From Phycisphaerales bacterium AB-hyl4 (GTDB lineage Bacteria; Planctomycetota; Phycisphaerae; Phycisphaerales; Phycisphaeraceae), in NCBI GenBank assembly GCA_041821185.1, contig JBGUBD010000005.1, positions 62,001 to 126,000 of the forward strand: a stretch of 64,000 nt of DNA, written 5' to 3'. Made by a program: the position numbers and the translations under genes. Positions 8,749-19,018 of the stretch are shown one piece after another (within the stretch, counting starts at the first letter, position 1; each line of letters opens with the position of its first letter). The notes under the pieces are model-generated. The model did no database searches. It was not told the DNA's origin and saw only the letters and a list, made by a program, of their open reading frames with translations.

Positions 8749-9495
8749 TCACTGATCCGCCACCCGCCACAACAGTTCCTGCCGTACGTCCGTCGGCAGG
8801 AACCAGCCGGGCACGACAAGGTCGTCGCGTATCGCCTGCCGCACATGCCTGCCATGCCCGTCGACAAACGTCACGTTCGCACCGTCGGCGTGTCGTAACG
8901 CAACGCGGCCGGGTGTGGCGCCGAAATGCGTGTCATTGCTTGCATTCGGGTGCACATCCGCGCTTTGCCCGTCCACGAACAGCACCATCAACGTCGGCCG
9001 ACGGATCGCCTGCTCGTAGGTGAAATGGGGCGGCTCGTCGTTGTCGTTGTTGCCTTTGAGATAATCGTTCATCTTGATCGTGCGATTGTTCGCTCGCTTC
9101 GCTTCGTCGAACGACGCCCACACCGGGTCATGCTTCCACGCCTCGTGATGCCGCTCGCTCGCCGAGGTCGGCGTCGCCTTCCCGTAGTACGCATCGACCG
9201 CGTTGTACCACACCGCCTGCTGCTGCTGTGCCGTGCTCATCCCCACCACATCCGTGCCGATCGTCGGCCGAGGCAGGGCGCCGCGAAAGTCATCGACATA
9301 CATCATGACCGTCGTTGCAAGCTGCCTTTGATGGTTGAGGCAGAGCACCGCCCTTGCCGACCCCCGCGCGTTGCCCAGCGCCGGCAGCACGATCGAGATC
9401 AACAGCACGATGACCGTGATCGTCACCAGCAGCTCGATCAGCGTGAACGCCGACGTATGATGCTCTCGCGTATGCGTACGCTTTCGCCGCATCAC
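8749..9495 (-). CDS. Prepilin-like protein with H-x9-DG motif
   Basis: A 248-residue protein. Residues 16-40 are a prepilin N-terminal cleavage/methylation segment (FTLIELLVTITVIVLLISIVLPALG), preceded by a basic leader with the cleavage site just before Phe (alanine at -1 instead of glycine). Near the C-terminus, HADGANVTFVDG fits exactly the H-x9-DG motif of planctomycete DUF1559-like proteins. It should be processed by a type IV prepilin peptidase and displayed on the cell envelope; the role is unknown. No pilus machinery is nearby. The Ala in place of Gly at -1 is an oddity worth noting. Confidence 0.85.
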   Translation of the reverse strand: MMRRKRTHTREHHTSAFTLIELLVTITVIVLLISIVLPALGNARGSARAVLCLNHQRQLATTVMMYVDDFRGALPRPTIGTDVVGMSTAQQQQAVWYNAVDAYYGKATPTSASERHHEAWKHDPVWASFDEAKRANNRTIKMNDYLKGNNDNDEPPHFTYEQAIRRPTLMVLFVDGQSADVHPNASNDTHFGATPGRVALRHADGANVTFVDGHGRHVRQAIRDDLVVPGWFLPTDVRQELLWRVADQ

Positions 9496-9526
9496 CGCCC
9501 CCTCGAATTCCCCCGGAGAACATGTA

Positions 9527-9588
9527 GGGCAGGGCTTGCCCTGCGATCTGATTCAGCACCCCGAAGCCCACGGTGTCCCACCGTGGGT
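9527..9588. repeat. Two adjacent palindromes (GGGCAGGGCTTGCCCTGC and CCCACGGTG/CACCGTGGG)
   Basis: The first (9527-9544) is GGCAGGGC-TT-GCCCTGC; the second (9565-9588) is a GCCCACGG-family palindrome. Both lie between the folE2 stop and the prepilin-like gene on the same strand. Neither has a clear T-run, so termination is possible but unproven. Confidence 0.7.
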
Positions 9589-9598
9589 CCGTTCCCAC

Positions 9599-10447
9599 TC
9601 ACGCCCGCGCGTCACGCTTGTCGCGCTCGATAAACGCGTAAGCGTTGTGGTTATGAATCGACTCGAAGTTTTCCGATTTGACCTGGTACCAGACGATGCG
9701 CTCTTCCATGTCCAGCGCCACCGCCAGGTCGCGGACGATGTCTTCCACGAACTTCGGGTTGTCGTACGCCGCTTCGGTCACATACTTCTCGTCCGGCCGT
9801 TTGAGCACCGCGAACACGCGCGTGCTCGCCTGACGCTCGACAATGTCGAACAGCTCTTCGATCCACATCGACTTGCCCGGCTGGAACCGGACGCGGACCT
9901 CCATCAAGCAGCGCTGATTGTGCGCCCCGTAAGCGGAAATCTCCTTCGAACAGGGGCAGAGGCTCGTCGCGGGCACTTTCAACCCGAGGATGAAATCCTC
10001 CGCGTTCGACTCCGGCTGGCCGGCGACGCCCGCCACGCCCTCGAAGCTCACCTCCACGTCCAGCTTGCCCGGCTGCCCGGTGACGGGCGCTTTCTTGTCG
10101 ATGAAGTAAGGGAAGTGCAGTTCGAGGTGCGCTTCCTCCGCTTCCAGGCGATGCTTCATGTCGTGGCAGATTTCCATCACCTGATCCGAGCGGACCGACT
10201 CGTGGTGCTTGTTGAGCACTTCGAGGAACCGGCTCATGTGCGTGCCCTTCTGGTAATGGGGCAGGCCCACGTACATGTTCACCTCGGCGATGGTGTGCTG
10301 CCGACCGCCGGTGGCGGGGCAATGCAGGGTGATCGGGTAGCGAATGCCCTTCACGCCGACCTTGTTGATCGGGATGTTTCGAGCGTCATAGCTGCCTTGC
10401 ACGTCGGCCATGGGAGCCGCGGCGCCTTGGCGTCCGGTGCTGGTCAT
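9599..10447 (-). CDS. folE2: GTP cyclohydrolase FolE2 (type IB)
   Basis: A 282-residue protein that matches the GTP cyclohydrolase IB family. It converts GTP to 7,8-dihydroneopterin triphosphate, the entry step to folate and queuosine-type pathways. Visible family signatures are the start VGVKGIRYPITL, HTIAEVNMYVGLPHYQKGTHMSRFLE, the conserved cysteine in TSLCPCSKEIS that ligands the catalytic metal, and the C-terminal VKSENFESIHNHNAYA. Unlike zinc-dependent FolE, FolE2 enzymes accept several metals and often support growth under zinc limitation. Length is normal for the family. It is apparently monocistronic, with no Zur-like site recognised. Confidence 0.95.
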   Translation of the reverse strand: MTSTGRQGAAAPMADVQGSYDARNIPINKVGVKGIRYPITLHCPATGGRQHTIAEVNMYVGLPHYQKGTHMSRFLEVLNKHHESVRSDQVMEICHDMKHRLEAEEAHLELHFPYFIDKKAPVTGQPGKLDVEVSFEGVAGVAGQPESNAEDFILGLKVPATSLCPCSKEISAYGAHNQRCLMEVRVRFQPGKSMWIEELFDIVERQASTRVFAVLKRPDEKYVTEAAYDNPKFVEDIVRDLAVALDMEERIVWYQVKSENFESIHNHNAYAFIERDKRDARA

Positions 10448-10738
10448 GAGAATTACCTGCTTTCATTCACCCGAGCGTCGCCGACGGCTGCCGACGCTCA
10501 TCATCGAGCAACCCCAATCTTAGTCGCTCGACGCGGGTTGAACAAAGGTTAGCCCGCGGGGGGCTATTGGATGCACGAGGATTTATCGTGATTCGTATAA
10601 GTCGCTCTGCCTTTCCGGACACCCCCCCAAGCCCCCGCTTCCGCCTTCATAATCGCGCGATCACTGGACTGCTCACGCGGACCCCCCAACAATCGCCCGG
10701 GCTCTGGCTGCGATCCATCGCTCGAAGTGTGACCACGC
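10448..10738. other. Intergenic region, nothing recognised
   Basis: About 290 bp between divergent folE2 and the glycosyltransferase gene, presumably holding both promoters. I see no palindrome, array or convincing small ORF. Confidence 0.4.
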
Positions 10739-12298
10739 ATGACCCATCCGCCACAGCAGGCGAACGTATCGCGATCGCCGACCCGGGCCGACCCGCCACC
10801 TCCCGCGTCGCCATCGATTAATGACGTAGAGCTCGCCCGCATTCTGCCCCTGCCGCCGCGCATCCCCGTCTGGCTGTTCGCCCTCATGCTGATCATCGCC
10901 ACCGCGATCGGCGCGGGCGCTCGGCTGTACCAGCTCGGCGAGCACAGCTTCTGGGCCGACGAGCTCTACTCCATCCACTCGATCACCGACGCCCAGCCGC
11001 CGCCGATCTGGCGCGTGCTCGCCCACTCGGCGACATGGGCGGGCCTGCAATTCACCGGCGCGGACCTCGCCGCCGCCAGCCACGAAGCCCCCGAGCAATG
11101 GCGCGAGCTGGGCATCAACGAATGGTCCGCCCGCATCGGACCCGCGCTGCTGGGCATCCTCAGCATCCCCGTGCTCGCCATCGTCGGCCGACGTGTGCTC
11201 GGCGACCGGGGGGCGATCGCGTTCGCCCTGCTCCTGGCTGTGCTGCCATGGCATGTCGAGTGGTCGCAGAACGCGCGCTTCTACGTGGGCCTGTTCCTCT
11301 TCTATGGCCTGAGCGTGCTGCTCTACTTCGACGCCACCACCCGACCCTCGCGGGCACGCATGGTCGTCGCCATGCTCTGCTTCGTCTTCGCTTTTCTCCA
11401 CCACCCGCCGGGCATCTTCCTCGTCGGCCTGTTCGTCGCCGACTGGCTGATGAGCCGAGCCATGCGCGACAAGCCCCGCCTCGGCTGGTTCGGGTACACC
11501 AGCGTCGCCGTCGCCGTCGGCCTTTGCCTCACCGTGCTCGCCATCGACATGCACACCATGGCAGCCGGCTACGACCGCCTCGAAGACCAGCCCCGCGGCC
11601 ACGGGCCCGGCATGCTCCTCGCAGGCACCGCCTACCTGCTCCACCCCGCACTGCTCACCCTCGCACTGCTCTCCGCCTGGCTACTGATCACCCGACGCGA
11701 ACGGCTCGGCGGCTACCTGCTCATCGCCGCGGCCGTGCCGCTGGCAGCCCTCGCCTGGCTGAGCTTTACCGACCGCATGTTCGTCCACACCCGCTACGGA
11801 TTCATGGCCAGCGTCGGCTACATCGCCCTCGCCGCCGTCGGACTCGACCGCCTCTACAGCCACGTCGCCCCACGCTTCGGCCGGGCCTTCGCCGCCGGCC
11901 CCGCCGCCGCGCTGCTGGCCGCCCTCGGCCTGTCGCTGGGCTTCTACCACGCCGGCGGACAGGGCTTCCGCTCCAGTTGGGACCACGGCTTCGCCTACGC
12001 CCAGCAGCACCGCCAGCCCGGTGACATCGTCGCCACCCCCTTCACCCTCGCCGGCCGGTACTACCTCCAAACCGCCGACGTCGCCGCCATGCCCCCCACC
12101 GCCGACCGCCTCGACCAGCTAAGCGACCAGGGCCAGACCATCTGGCTCGTCACCGCCGTCGAATCCGCCCAGGGCGTCGACCCCGCCCAGCAATGGCTCC
12201 ACAACGTCGCCACCCTCGAAGCCTACTTCGACAGCCGCATCGAACAGCCCTTCTCCTCCATCCGCGTCTATCGATACGAAGGGCGGTCGAATCGCTGA
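10739..12298 (+). CDS. GT39/PMT-like membrane glycosyltransferase
   Basis: A 519-residue polytopic membrane protein. After a proline-rich cytoplasmic start comes a first membrane helix (VWLFALMLIIATAIGAGARL), then LYQLGEHSFWADELYSIH, the W/xDE motif typical of ArnT/PMT (GT39/GT83) enzymes, where the Asp-Glu pair binds the lipid-linked sugar donor. Roughly nine further helices and a periplasmic C-terminal domain follow. Family knowledge: such enzymes transfer a sugar from a polyprenyl-phosphate carrier to proteins or lipids on the outer face of the inner membrane. Acceptor and sugar cannot be predicted. It is alone on its strand, with an ATTAGAAATC-type repeat pair immediately downstream. Confidence 0.82.
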   Translation: MTHPPQQANVSRSPTRADPPPPASPSINDVELARILPLPPRIPVWLFALMLIIATAIGAGARLYQLGEHSFWADELYSIHSITDAQPPPIWRVLAHSATWAGLQFTGADLAAASHEAPEQWRELGINEWSARIGPALLGILSIPVLAIVGRRVLGDRGAIAFALLLAVLPWHVEWSQNARFYVGLFLFYGLSVLLYFDATTRPSRARMVVAMLCFVFAFLHHPPGIFLVGLFVADWLMSRAMRDKPRLGWFGYTSVAVAVGLCLTVLAIDMHTMAAGYDRLEDQPRGHGPGMLLAGTAYLLHPALLTLALLSAWLLITRRERLGGYLLIAAAVPLAALAWLSFTDRMFVHTRYGFMASVGYIALAAVGLDRLYSHVAPRFGRAFAAGPAAALLAALGLSLGFYHAGGQGFRSSWDHGFAYAQQHRQPGDIVATPFTLAGRYYLQTADVAAMPPTADRLDQLSDQGQTIWLVTAVESAQGVDPAQQWLHNVATLEAYFDSRIEQPFSSIRVYRYEGRSNR

Positions 12299-12379
12299 TT
12301 TCGAATCGCTGATTGCTAATTTGGGAGCCCCACGCCGATGCAATCAACCATTAGCGATTCGAAATCGGCAATTAGAAAT
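12299..12379. repeat. Inverted pair of ATTAGAAATC/GATTTCGAATCGCTG units
   Basis: Left arm GATTTCGAATCGCTGATTGC (about 12297-12320) and right arm TTAGCGATTCGAAATCGGCA (12350-12379) are inverted copies around ~30 bp. The element fills the whole gap between two genes on the same strand. Confidence 0.75.
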
Positions 12380-12418
12380 TTGCCCCCCACCCCCTGCCGT
12401 CTGCTATCCTGTCCCCCC

Positions 12419-13351
12419 ATGGAGAAGGTCACTTTCGGCAGAACCGGACTCGAGGTTTCACAGCTGGGCTTCGGCGGAGCGCCCATCGGCTTCCTCGACG
12501 CCAGCGAGGATAAGGTCGCGCATATCCTCAACGAAATGCTCGATGAGGGCCTGAACCTCATCGACACCGCCGCCAACTACCCCGGCTCGGAACAACGCAT
12601 CGGCAAAACCATGGCCGGCCGACGCGACGAGTTCATCCTCGTCTCCAAGTGTGGCCACAAGCTGCCCGACCTCGAAGGCGAAGCCTGGTCCCCCAAGCTC
12701 ATCCGCCAGACCGTCGACCAGTCGCTCAAACGCCTCAATACCGACCACCTCGACGTCATGCTGCTGCACTCGTGCAGCCTCCAGGTGCTCGAGCAGGGCG
12801 AAGCCCTCGCCGCCCTCGTCAAGGCCCGCGAAGCAGGCAAAGTCCGGTTCGTCGGCTACTCCGGCGACAACGAGGCCGCCGCCTACGCCGCCAACCTCAA
12901 CGATATCGAAGTGCTCCAGCTCTCGATCAACATCACCGACCAGGCCAACCTCGACACCGTCCTGCCCATCGCCCGCGAGCGAAACCTCGGCGTCATGGCC
13001 AAACGACCCCTCGCCAACGCCGCCTGGCGCGAGCTCACCGAGCAGCCCGGCATGTACAGCCAGTACGCCGAAACCTACACCCAACGCCTCGCCGCGATGA
13101 AAATCACCCCCGACGACGTCGGCTTCCCCGGCCACGCCGAGCTCGAATGGCCCGAGGTCGCCCTCCGCTTCACCCTCTCTCACCCAGGCGTCCACACCGC
13201 CATCGTCGGCACGACCAGCGTCATCAACGCCCGCGCCAACCTCTCCGCCGTCCGCAAGGGCCCGCTCCCCGACGACGTCGTCCACAAACTCCGCGAAGCC
13301 TTCAAAACCGGCCAGGCCACCCTCGGCCAAACCTGGACCGGCCAAACCTGA
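12419..13351 (+). CDS. Aldo/keto reductase
   Basis: A 310-residue (beta/alpha)8 oxidoreductase of the AKR family, which reduces aldehydes or ketones with NADPH. It starts MEKVTFGRTGLEVSQLGFGG and contains the catalytic Asp/Tyr region LIDTAANYPGSEQRIG (D and Y visible), the Lys in ILVSKCGHKLP and the expected His in VMLLHSCSL. The C-terminal cofactor loop VGTTSVINARANL is present. The upstream frame extension to 12338 merely translates the repeat pair, so ATG 12419 is the start. The real substrate is unknown. Confidence 0.92.
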   Translation: MEKVTFGRTGLEVSQLGFGGAPIGFLDASEDKVAHILNEMLDEGLNLIDTAANYPGSEQRIGKTMAGRRDEFILVSKCGHKLPDLEGEAWSPKLIRQTVDQSLKRLNTDHLDVMLLHSCSLQVLEQGEALAALVKAREAGKVRFVGYSGDNEAAAYAANLNDIEVLQLSINITDQANLDTVLPIARERNLGVMAKRPLANAAWRELTEQPGMYSQYAETYTQRLAAMKITPDDVGFPGHAELEWPEVALRFTLSHPGVHTAIVGTTSVINARANLSAVRKGPLPDDVVHKLREAFKTGQATLGQTWTGQT

Positions 13352-13361
13352 CCCCCCAAAA

Positions 13362-13395
13362 AAACTCGAATCTAGAAACTAGAAACTAGAAACTC
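13362..13395. repeat. GAAACTAGAAACT tandem array
   Basis: AACTCGAATCTAGAAACTAGAAACTAGAAACTC, four 9-10-base units between convergent genes. Same family as the arrays at 7791 and 56733. Confidence 0.75.
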
Positions 13396-13400
13396 CCCCC

Positions 13401-14210
13401 TTACACCAACAACTGCCCCACCGTCACCGTCACCGCCCGCCCCGCCAGCGCCACCCGCTCGTCCCCTTCCCGCATCGCCACCCGCAGCCGACCGCCGCGC
13501 TGCGACAGTTGCGCCGCATCCATCACATCCTTGCCCAGCATCCGCCGCCAGTAAGGCCCGAGCACGCAGTGCAGTGAGCCGGTCACCGCATCTTCATCAA
13601 TCCGCAGTCGCGGCGCGAAAAACCGCGACACGAAATCCGCCTCATCCGCCTCCCCGCCTCGGGCAGTCAGCCCCACGCCTCGCGCATCAATATCCATCAG
13701 CGCCAGCATGTTCGGCCGCGCCTCCCGCACCGCCGCCGAGTCTTCCACCTCCACCACCCAGTCGTACCGACTCCGCAGCACCGTCACCGGCTCGACCCCC
13801 AGCGCCTCGATCAGCCCCGCCACCGGCTCGGCCACCGCGGGCGGGTCGGCCGGGAAGTCCATCGCAATCAGCCCCGATTCCGCATCCAGCTCGCAATGCA
13901 GCACCCCGCGATGCCGCGTCTTGAACGCGATCGGCTTCTCCGCCCCCATTAACTGCTGCTCCCAAAGCACATGCGCCGCCGCCAGCGTCGCGTGTCCGCA
14001 AAGCTCCACCTCGGCCGCGGGCGTAAACCACCGCAGCTCGAAGCCGCCGGGAATCGGCCGAACGAACGCCGTCTCCGACAAGTTCATCTCCGTCGCGACC
14101 GCCTGCAGCCAGTCGTCGTCGAGTTCCCCGGTGATCAGGCACACCGCCGCCGGGTTCCCCGCAAACGGCGAATCGGTAAACGCATCCACATGGTAAATGG
14201 CATGACTCAT
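13401..14210 (-). CDS. PhzF-family isomerase/epimerase
   Basis: A 269-residue protein of the PhzF (phenazine biosynthesis-like) family, which has a diaminopimelate-epimerase-like double fold. It shows IYHVDAFTDSPFAGNPAAVC at the start, MNLSETAFV with the catalytic Glu, FTPAAEVELCGHATLAAAHV, and C-terminally EDAVTGSLHCVLGPYW. All are family signatures. PhzF itself isomerises dihydro-hydroxyanthranilate, but most members in genomes without phenazine clusters have unknown substrates. ATG 14210 is chosen because the 78-residue extension upstream is low-complexity and absent from the family. Confidence 0.9.
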   Translation of the reverse strand: MSHAIYHVDAFTDSPFAGNPAAVCLITGELDDDWLQAVATEMNLSETAFVRPIPGGFELRWFTPAAEVELCGHATLAAAHVLWEQQLMGAEKPIAFKTRHRGVLHCELDAESGLIAMDFPADPPAVAEPVAGLIEALGVEPVTVLRSRYDWVVEVEDSAAVREARPNMLALMDIDARGVGLTARGGEADEADFVSRFFAPRLRIDEDAVTGSLHCVLGPYWRRMLGKDVMDAAQLSQRGGRLRVAMREGDERVALAGRAVTVTVGQLLV

Positions 14211-14269
14211 ACCCCGCATGGTAGCGTACAGGCCGATCGCATCGGACCACAGAGCTGCCCGCCACGCCC

Positions 14270-14298
14270 AAAGCCCAGGCATGGCATGCCTGGGCTTT
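14270..14298. repeat. AAAGCCCAGGCATG palindrome
   Basis: AAAGCCCAGGCAT-GGC-ATGCCTGGGCTTT is a perfect palindrome. It has the layout of the GCCCACGG family with CCCAGG arms, and lies in the divergent gap upstream of rpmB. Confidence 0.75.
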
Positions 14299-14384
14299 AC
14301 ACCCCCCCACTTGAACCCGCCGCCGCGCAGCGGTACACTACTCGGCTCGTTTGAAAGACCCACGCGCGCACAGGGATAACGATC

Positions 14385-14663
14385 ATGCCACGAGTTTGTG
14401 AATTTACCGGTCGTCGGACCTCGTCCGGCAACACGTACACCCACCGCGGTAAAGCCAAATACCTCGGCGGTGTCGGTACGAAAGTCACCGGCAAGACCAA
14501 GCGGAAGTTCAAGCCCAACATCAAGGCGATCACCGCTGTCATCGACGGCTCGGTCGTCCGCGTCAAGGCTTCAACCAAGGCCATCCGCTCCGGCCTGGTC
14601 GTCAAGCCGCTCAAGCGCAAATACGCCTACCGCCCCGACGCCGAGCAGACCCAGGGCGAATAA
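14385..14663 (+). CDS. rpmB: 50S ribosomal protein bL28
   Basis: A 92-residue basic protein that matches bL28 of the large ribosomal subunit, beginning MPRVCEFTGRRTSSGNTYTH and containing the family pattern KRKFKPNIKAI followed by VKASTKAIRSG. Length is slightly above the usual 62-80 because of a short acidic C-terminal extension. It precedes dnaG by about 250 bp, with no obvious terminator between. Confidence 0.96.
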   Translation: MPRVCEFTGRRTSSGNTYTHRGKAKYLGGVGTKVTGKTKRKFKPNIKAITAVIDGSVVRVKASTKAIRSGLVVKPLKRKYAYRPDAEQTQGE

Positions 14664-14916
14664 TCCCCGGCCCGGTGGCCCTTGGCCCTTCCCGTGAAAT
14701 CGGGCTCGGCCGCCGGCCGACCGTTCCAAGCACGGGCGATTTGTCAATTTGTTGCGCCCTCACCCCACGACATGCGCGTGGGGCTGCGTTCATAAAAGAC
14801 AAACGACGATATTTCGTCGGTAAAATCAGCGAATCACCGTGGTACGCGGTCCGGTCACGCGGGCCGCTTCGTTCGTGCGCGGCCGGGTCAACACGTAACG
14901 TGACGCAGGCAAGCCC

Positions 14917-16926
14917 ATGCCAGTGCGAGAAGACCAGAAAATCCAGGTCCAGCAGGCGACCGACATCGTCCGATTGATCGGCGAACACGTGGCCCTCCGC
15001 CCCAAAGGGCGCGAGTTTGCCGGCCTCTGCCCCTTCCACGACGACCAGAACCCGTCCATGTTCGTCTCGCCCGCGAAGCAGATCTATAAATGCTTCTCCT
15101 GCGGCGCCGGCGGCGACGTGTTCACCTTCGTCACCCAGTACCACAAGATGACTTTCCCCGAAGCGCTGCGACACCTCGCGGACCAGGCAGGCATCAAGTT
15201 GCAGGCGGCAGGCGGCAGGGGCCAGGGATCAGACGAAGGCCCCAGCGAACGCCAACGCATCGCCGCCGCCAACGAGCTGGCCATGGGCTTCTTCCGCACG
15301 CTCTACAAGCATCCCGAGCACGGCCAAGCCGTCCGCGAATACGTCGAAAAACGCGGCATCAACGCCGAAATGATCGAAGCCTTCCAGCTCGGCTACGCCT
15401 CCGACCGCTGGGACGGCCTCGCCACCACCATCGACCGCAAAAGCTGGGATCTGCAAAGCTTCATCGCCGCCGGCCTCGTCACCCCCCGCAACCGCAACCA
15501 CGACGACAGCAATAACTCGGAACTCGAAACTCGAAACTCCAAACCCTCCAACTGCTACGACCGGCTACGCCACCGCCTGATTTTTCCCATTTTCGACGCG
15601 ATCGGACGACCCATCGCCTTCGGCGGTCGTAAGTTGCGGGAGGCCGACGAACCAAAGTACCTCAACAGCCCCGAAACAAAGCTGTTTAACAAGTCGGCGA
15701 CCCTGTACGGCCTGCACCTGGCGAAGAAACCGATCATCGACAGCAAAACCGCGGTGATCGTCGAAGGCTACACCGACGTCATCGCCTGCCACCAGCATGG
15801 GGCGAAAAACGTGGTCGCCACCCTCGGCACGGCCCTGACCCGCGAACACGTGGGCGAACTGCGTCGTTATGCACAGAAGGTGGTGCTCGTCTTCGACGCC
15901 GACGAAGCCGGGCGAAAGGCCGCCGACCGTGCCGTGGAACTGTTCCTCACCGGAGACCTCGATGTGGCGATCGCCGTGCTGCCCACCGGCCCGGACGGTG
16001 CAAAACTCGACCCCGCCGAGCTGCTCGCCCAGCCCGACGGCCTCGCGCAGTGGCGCCGCGTGGTGGACGATGCCAGCGACGCCCTTGCGTACCAGTTTGA
16101 CCGGATTGCCGCCGACCTCACCGCCGCCGGCACCATCACCGGCCGACAGGCGATCGCGGAAGCCTACCTCGACCAGCTCGGTCGGCTAGGCCTTTCCCGC
16201 ATGGGCCAGATCCGCCGGGCGCTCACCGTGCAGCGGCTGGCGAATCTGCTGAAAATGAGCGAGTCCGCCGTCAACGATGTGCTCACCGGACTGGAGCAGC
16301 GAAACACCCGCTTTAGCCAACCTGCCCAGCCTGCGCAGCCCGACGCCGACGAGTCGCCGTGGCCTGCGGAATCGTTGGAAACCGGCGATTTCGAGGCGGA
16401 TAAAGCTCAACCGGATGTTGCTTCACGCCATTCACGGTCTACACTTAAGGCGGTTGAGCGGGCGGAGCGGCAGCTCGTCGGTTGCCTGCTTCGAGACACG
16501 GCGTTATTCCATCACACGCTGTCGGACGGCCGAACGCTCGACGAAGCATTGACGCCGGCGGAGATGGTCACGTCGATCGGCCGAAGGGTGTACCAGTGGG
16601 TGTACAACGCATTATGTGAAACAGAACCGGTGACGCTCGCGTCGCTGCTGGGAACGCTCGCGGAGGAGACAGACACTCAGCCGCTGGCCAACTGGCTGAC
16701 GGACGCGGACGCGGAGGTGGAGAAGGCGACGGCGGGCAAAGCCGAGCTGTTGATGTCGATGCTGACGTCCGCAGCCGAGGCGTTGCTCGCGTTTGAGGGT
16801 GAAAAGCGATACCGGGCGGATTTGCGCGGCCGAGCGGTGGCCGGCGAAGATCGCTCGCTTCGGGAGGCGATGGCGTCGCTTCGAGCGAATCCCTCGCCCG
16901 TGCGGATTGCCAGGCCGAGGTCATGA
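14917..16926 (+). CDS. dnaG: DNA primase DnaG with repeat-derived insert
   Basis: A 669-residue replicative primase that makes RNA primers at the fork. The N-terminal CHC2 zinc ribbon is C38-x2-H41-x17-C59-x2-C62. The TOPRIM core has the catalytic Glu in VIVEGYTDVIA (from residue 280) and the Asp pair in VFDADEAGRKA (from 325). The C-terminal helicase-binding domain is more diverged, normal for the family. Residues about 199-210 (NSELETRNSKPS) are translated from an AACTCGAAACTC repeat at 15514-15542, an in-frame insertion between the zinc ribbon and TOPRIM domain. It is followed by rpoD, the conserved macromolecular-synthesis gene order without rpsU. Confidence 0.96.
   Translation: MPVREDQKIQVQQATDIVRLIGEHVALRPKGREFAGLCPFHDDQNPSMFVSPAKQIYKCFSCGAGGDVFTFVTQYHKMTFPEALRHLADQAGIKLQAAGGRGQGSDEGPSERQRIAAANELAMGFFRTLYKHPEHGQAVREYVEKRGINAEMIEAFQLGYASDRWDGLATTIDRKSWDLQSFIAAGLVTPRNRNHDDSNNSELETRNSKPSNCYDRLRHRLIFPIFDAIGRPIAFGGRKLREADEPKYLNSPETKLFNKSATLYGLHLAKKPIIDSKTAVIVEGYTDVIACHQHGAKNVVATLGTALTREHVGELRRYAQKVVLVFDADEAGRKAADRAVELFLTGDLDVAIAVLPTGPDGAKLDPAELLAQPDGLAQWRRVVDDASDALAYQFDRIAADLTAAGTITGRQAIAEAYLDQLGRLGLSRMGQIRRALTVQRLANLLKMSESAVNDVLTGLEQRNTRFSQPAQPAQPDADESPWPAESLETGDFEADKAQPDVASRHSRSTLKAVERAERQLVGCLLRDTALFHHTLSDGRTLDEALTPAEMVTSIGRRVYQWVYNALCETEPVTLASLLGTLAEETDTQPLANWLTDADAEVEKATAGKAELLMSMLTSAAEALLAFEGEKRYRADLRGRAVAGEDRSLREAMASLRANPSPVRIARPRS
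15514..15542. repeat. AACTCGAAACTC array inside dnaG
   Basis: AACTCGGAACTCGAAACTCGAAACTCC matches the intergenic arrays at 7791 and 56806 and is read in frame within dnaG. The frame is kept on both sides. Confidence 0.8.
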
Positions 16927-17137
16927 AGACTCCGGCCGGGCCGGTTGGACCGCCATCGGCCGGGGTGTCAGGGATGACAAGGGAGAGAGTGGACGGAAGG
17001 CGACGCTCACCGAGACGCGACAGCTCGGCGAGGGTTTTTGAAATGAACGACTTGTCGCGGCAGACCAAAACGCTCGCGCGGCGGAGCACAAACGTGCCCC
17101 ACCCCGCCAGGCATGAACACAAGCAGGAGTTTCTCCC

Positions 17138-18907
<1,770 letters not shown>

Positions 18908-18939
18908 AGAAGCAGCGTTTGATTGAATCGATCGCGTAG

Positions 18940-19006
18940 CGTTAGCCCCGCCGCCTACGGCGGGGCATCCCCCGGAAGCGCCCCCGCGTGGCCGCGGGGG
19001 CTAAAC
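18940..19006. repeat. Two REP-like hairpins between rpoD and the sulfur operon
   Basis: GTTAGCCCCGCCGCCTACGGCGGGG (18940-18964) is followed by GGAAGCGCCCCCGCG-TGGC-CGCGGGGGCTAAAC. The second matches the element at 8706-8748 in reverse. Situated between convergent genes, they may also stop transcripts from both sides. Confidence 0.8.
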
Positions 19007-19018
19007 ATAAAGCTTCAG

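Noticed and set aside
12299..12379. tRNA-like GTTCGAATC at the GT39 gene end
   Set aside because: TTCGAATC is part of a short repeat; no cloverleaf could be folded. No tRNA or rRNA was found in the window.
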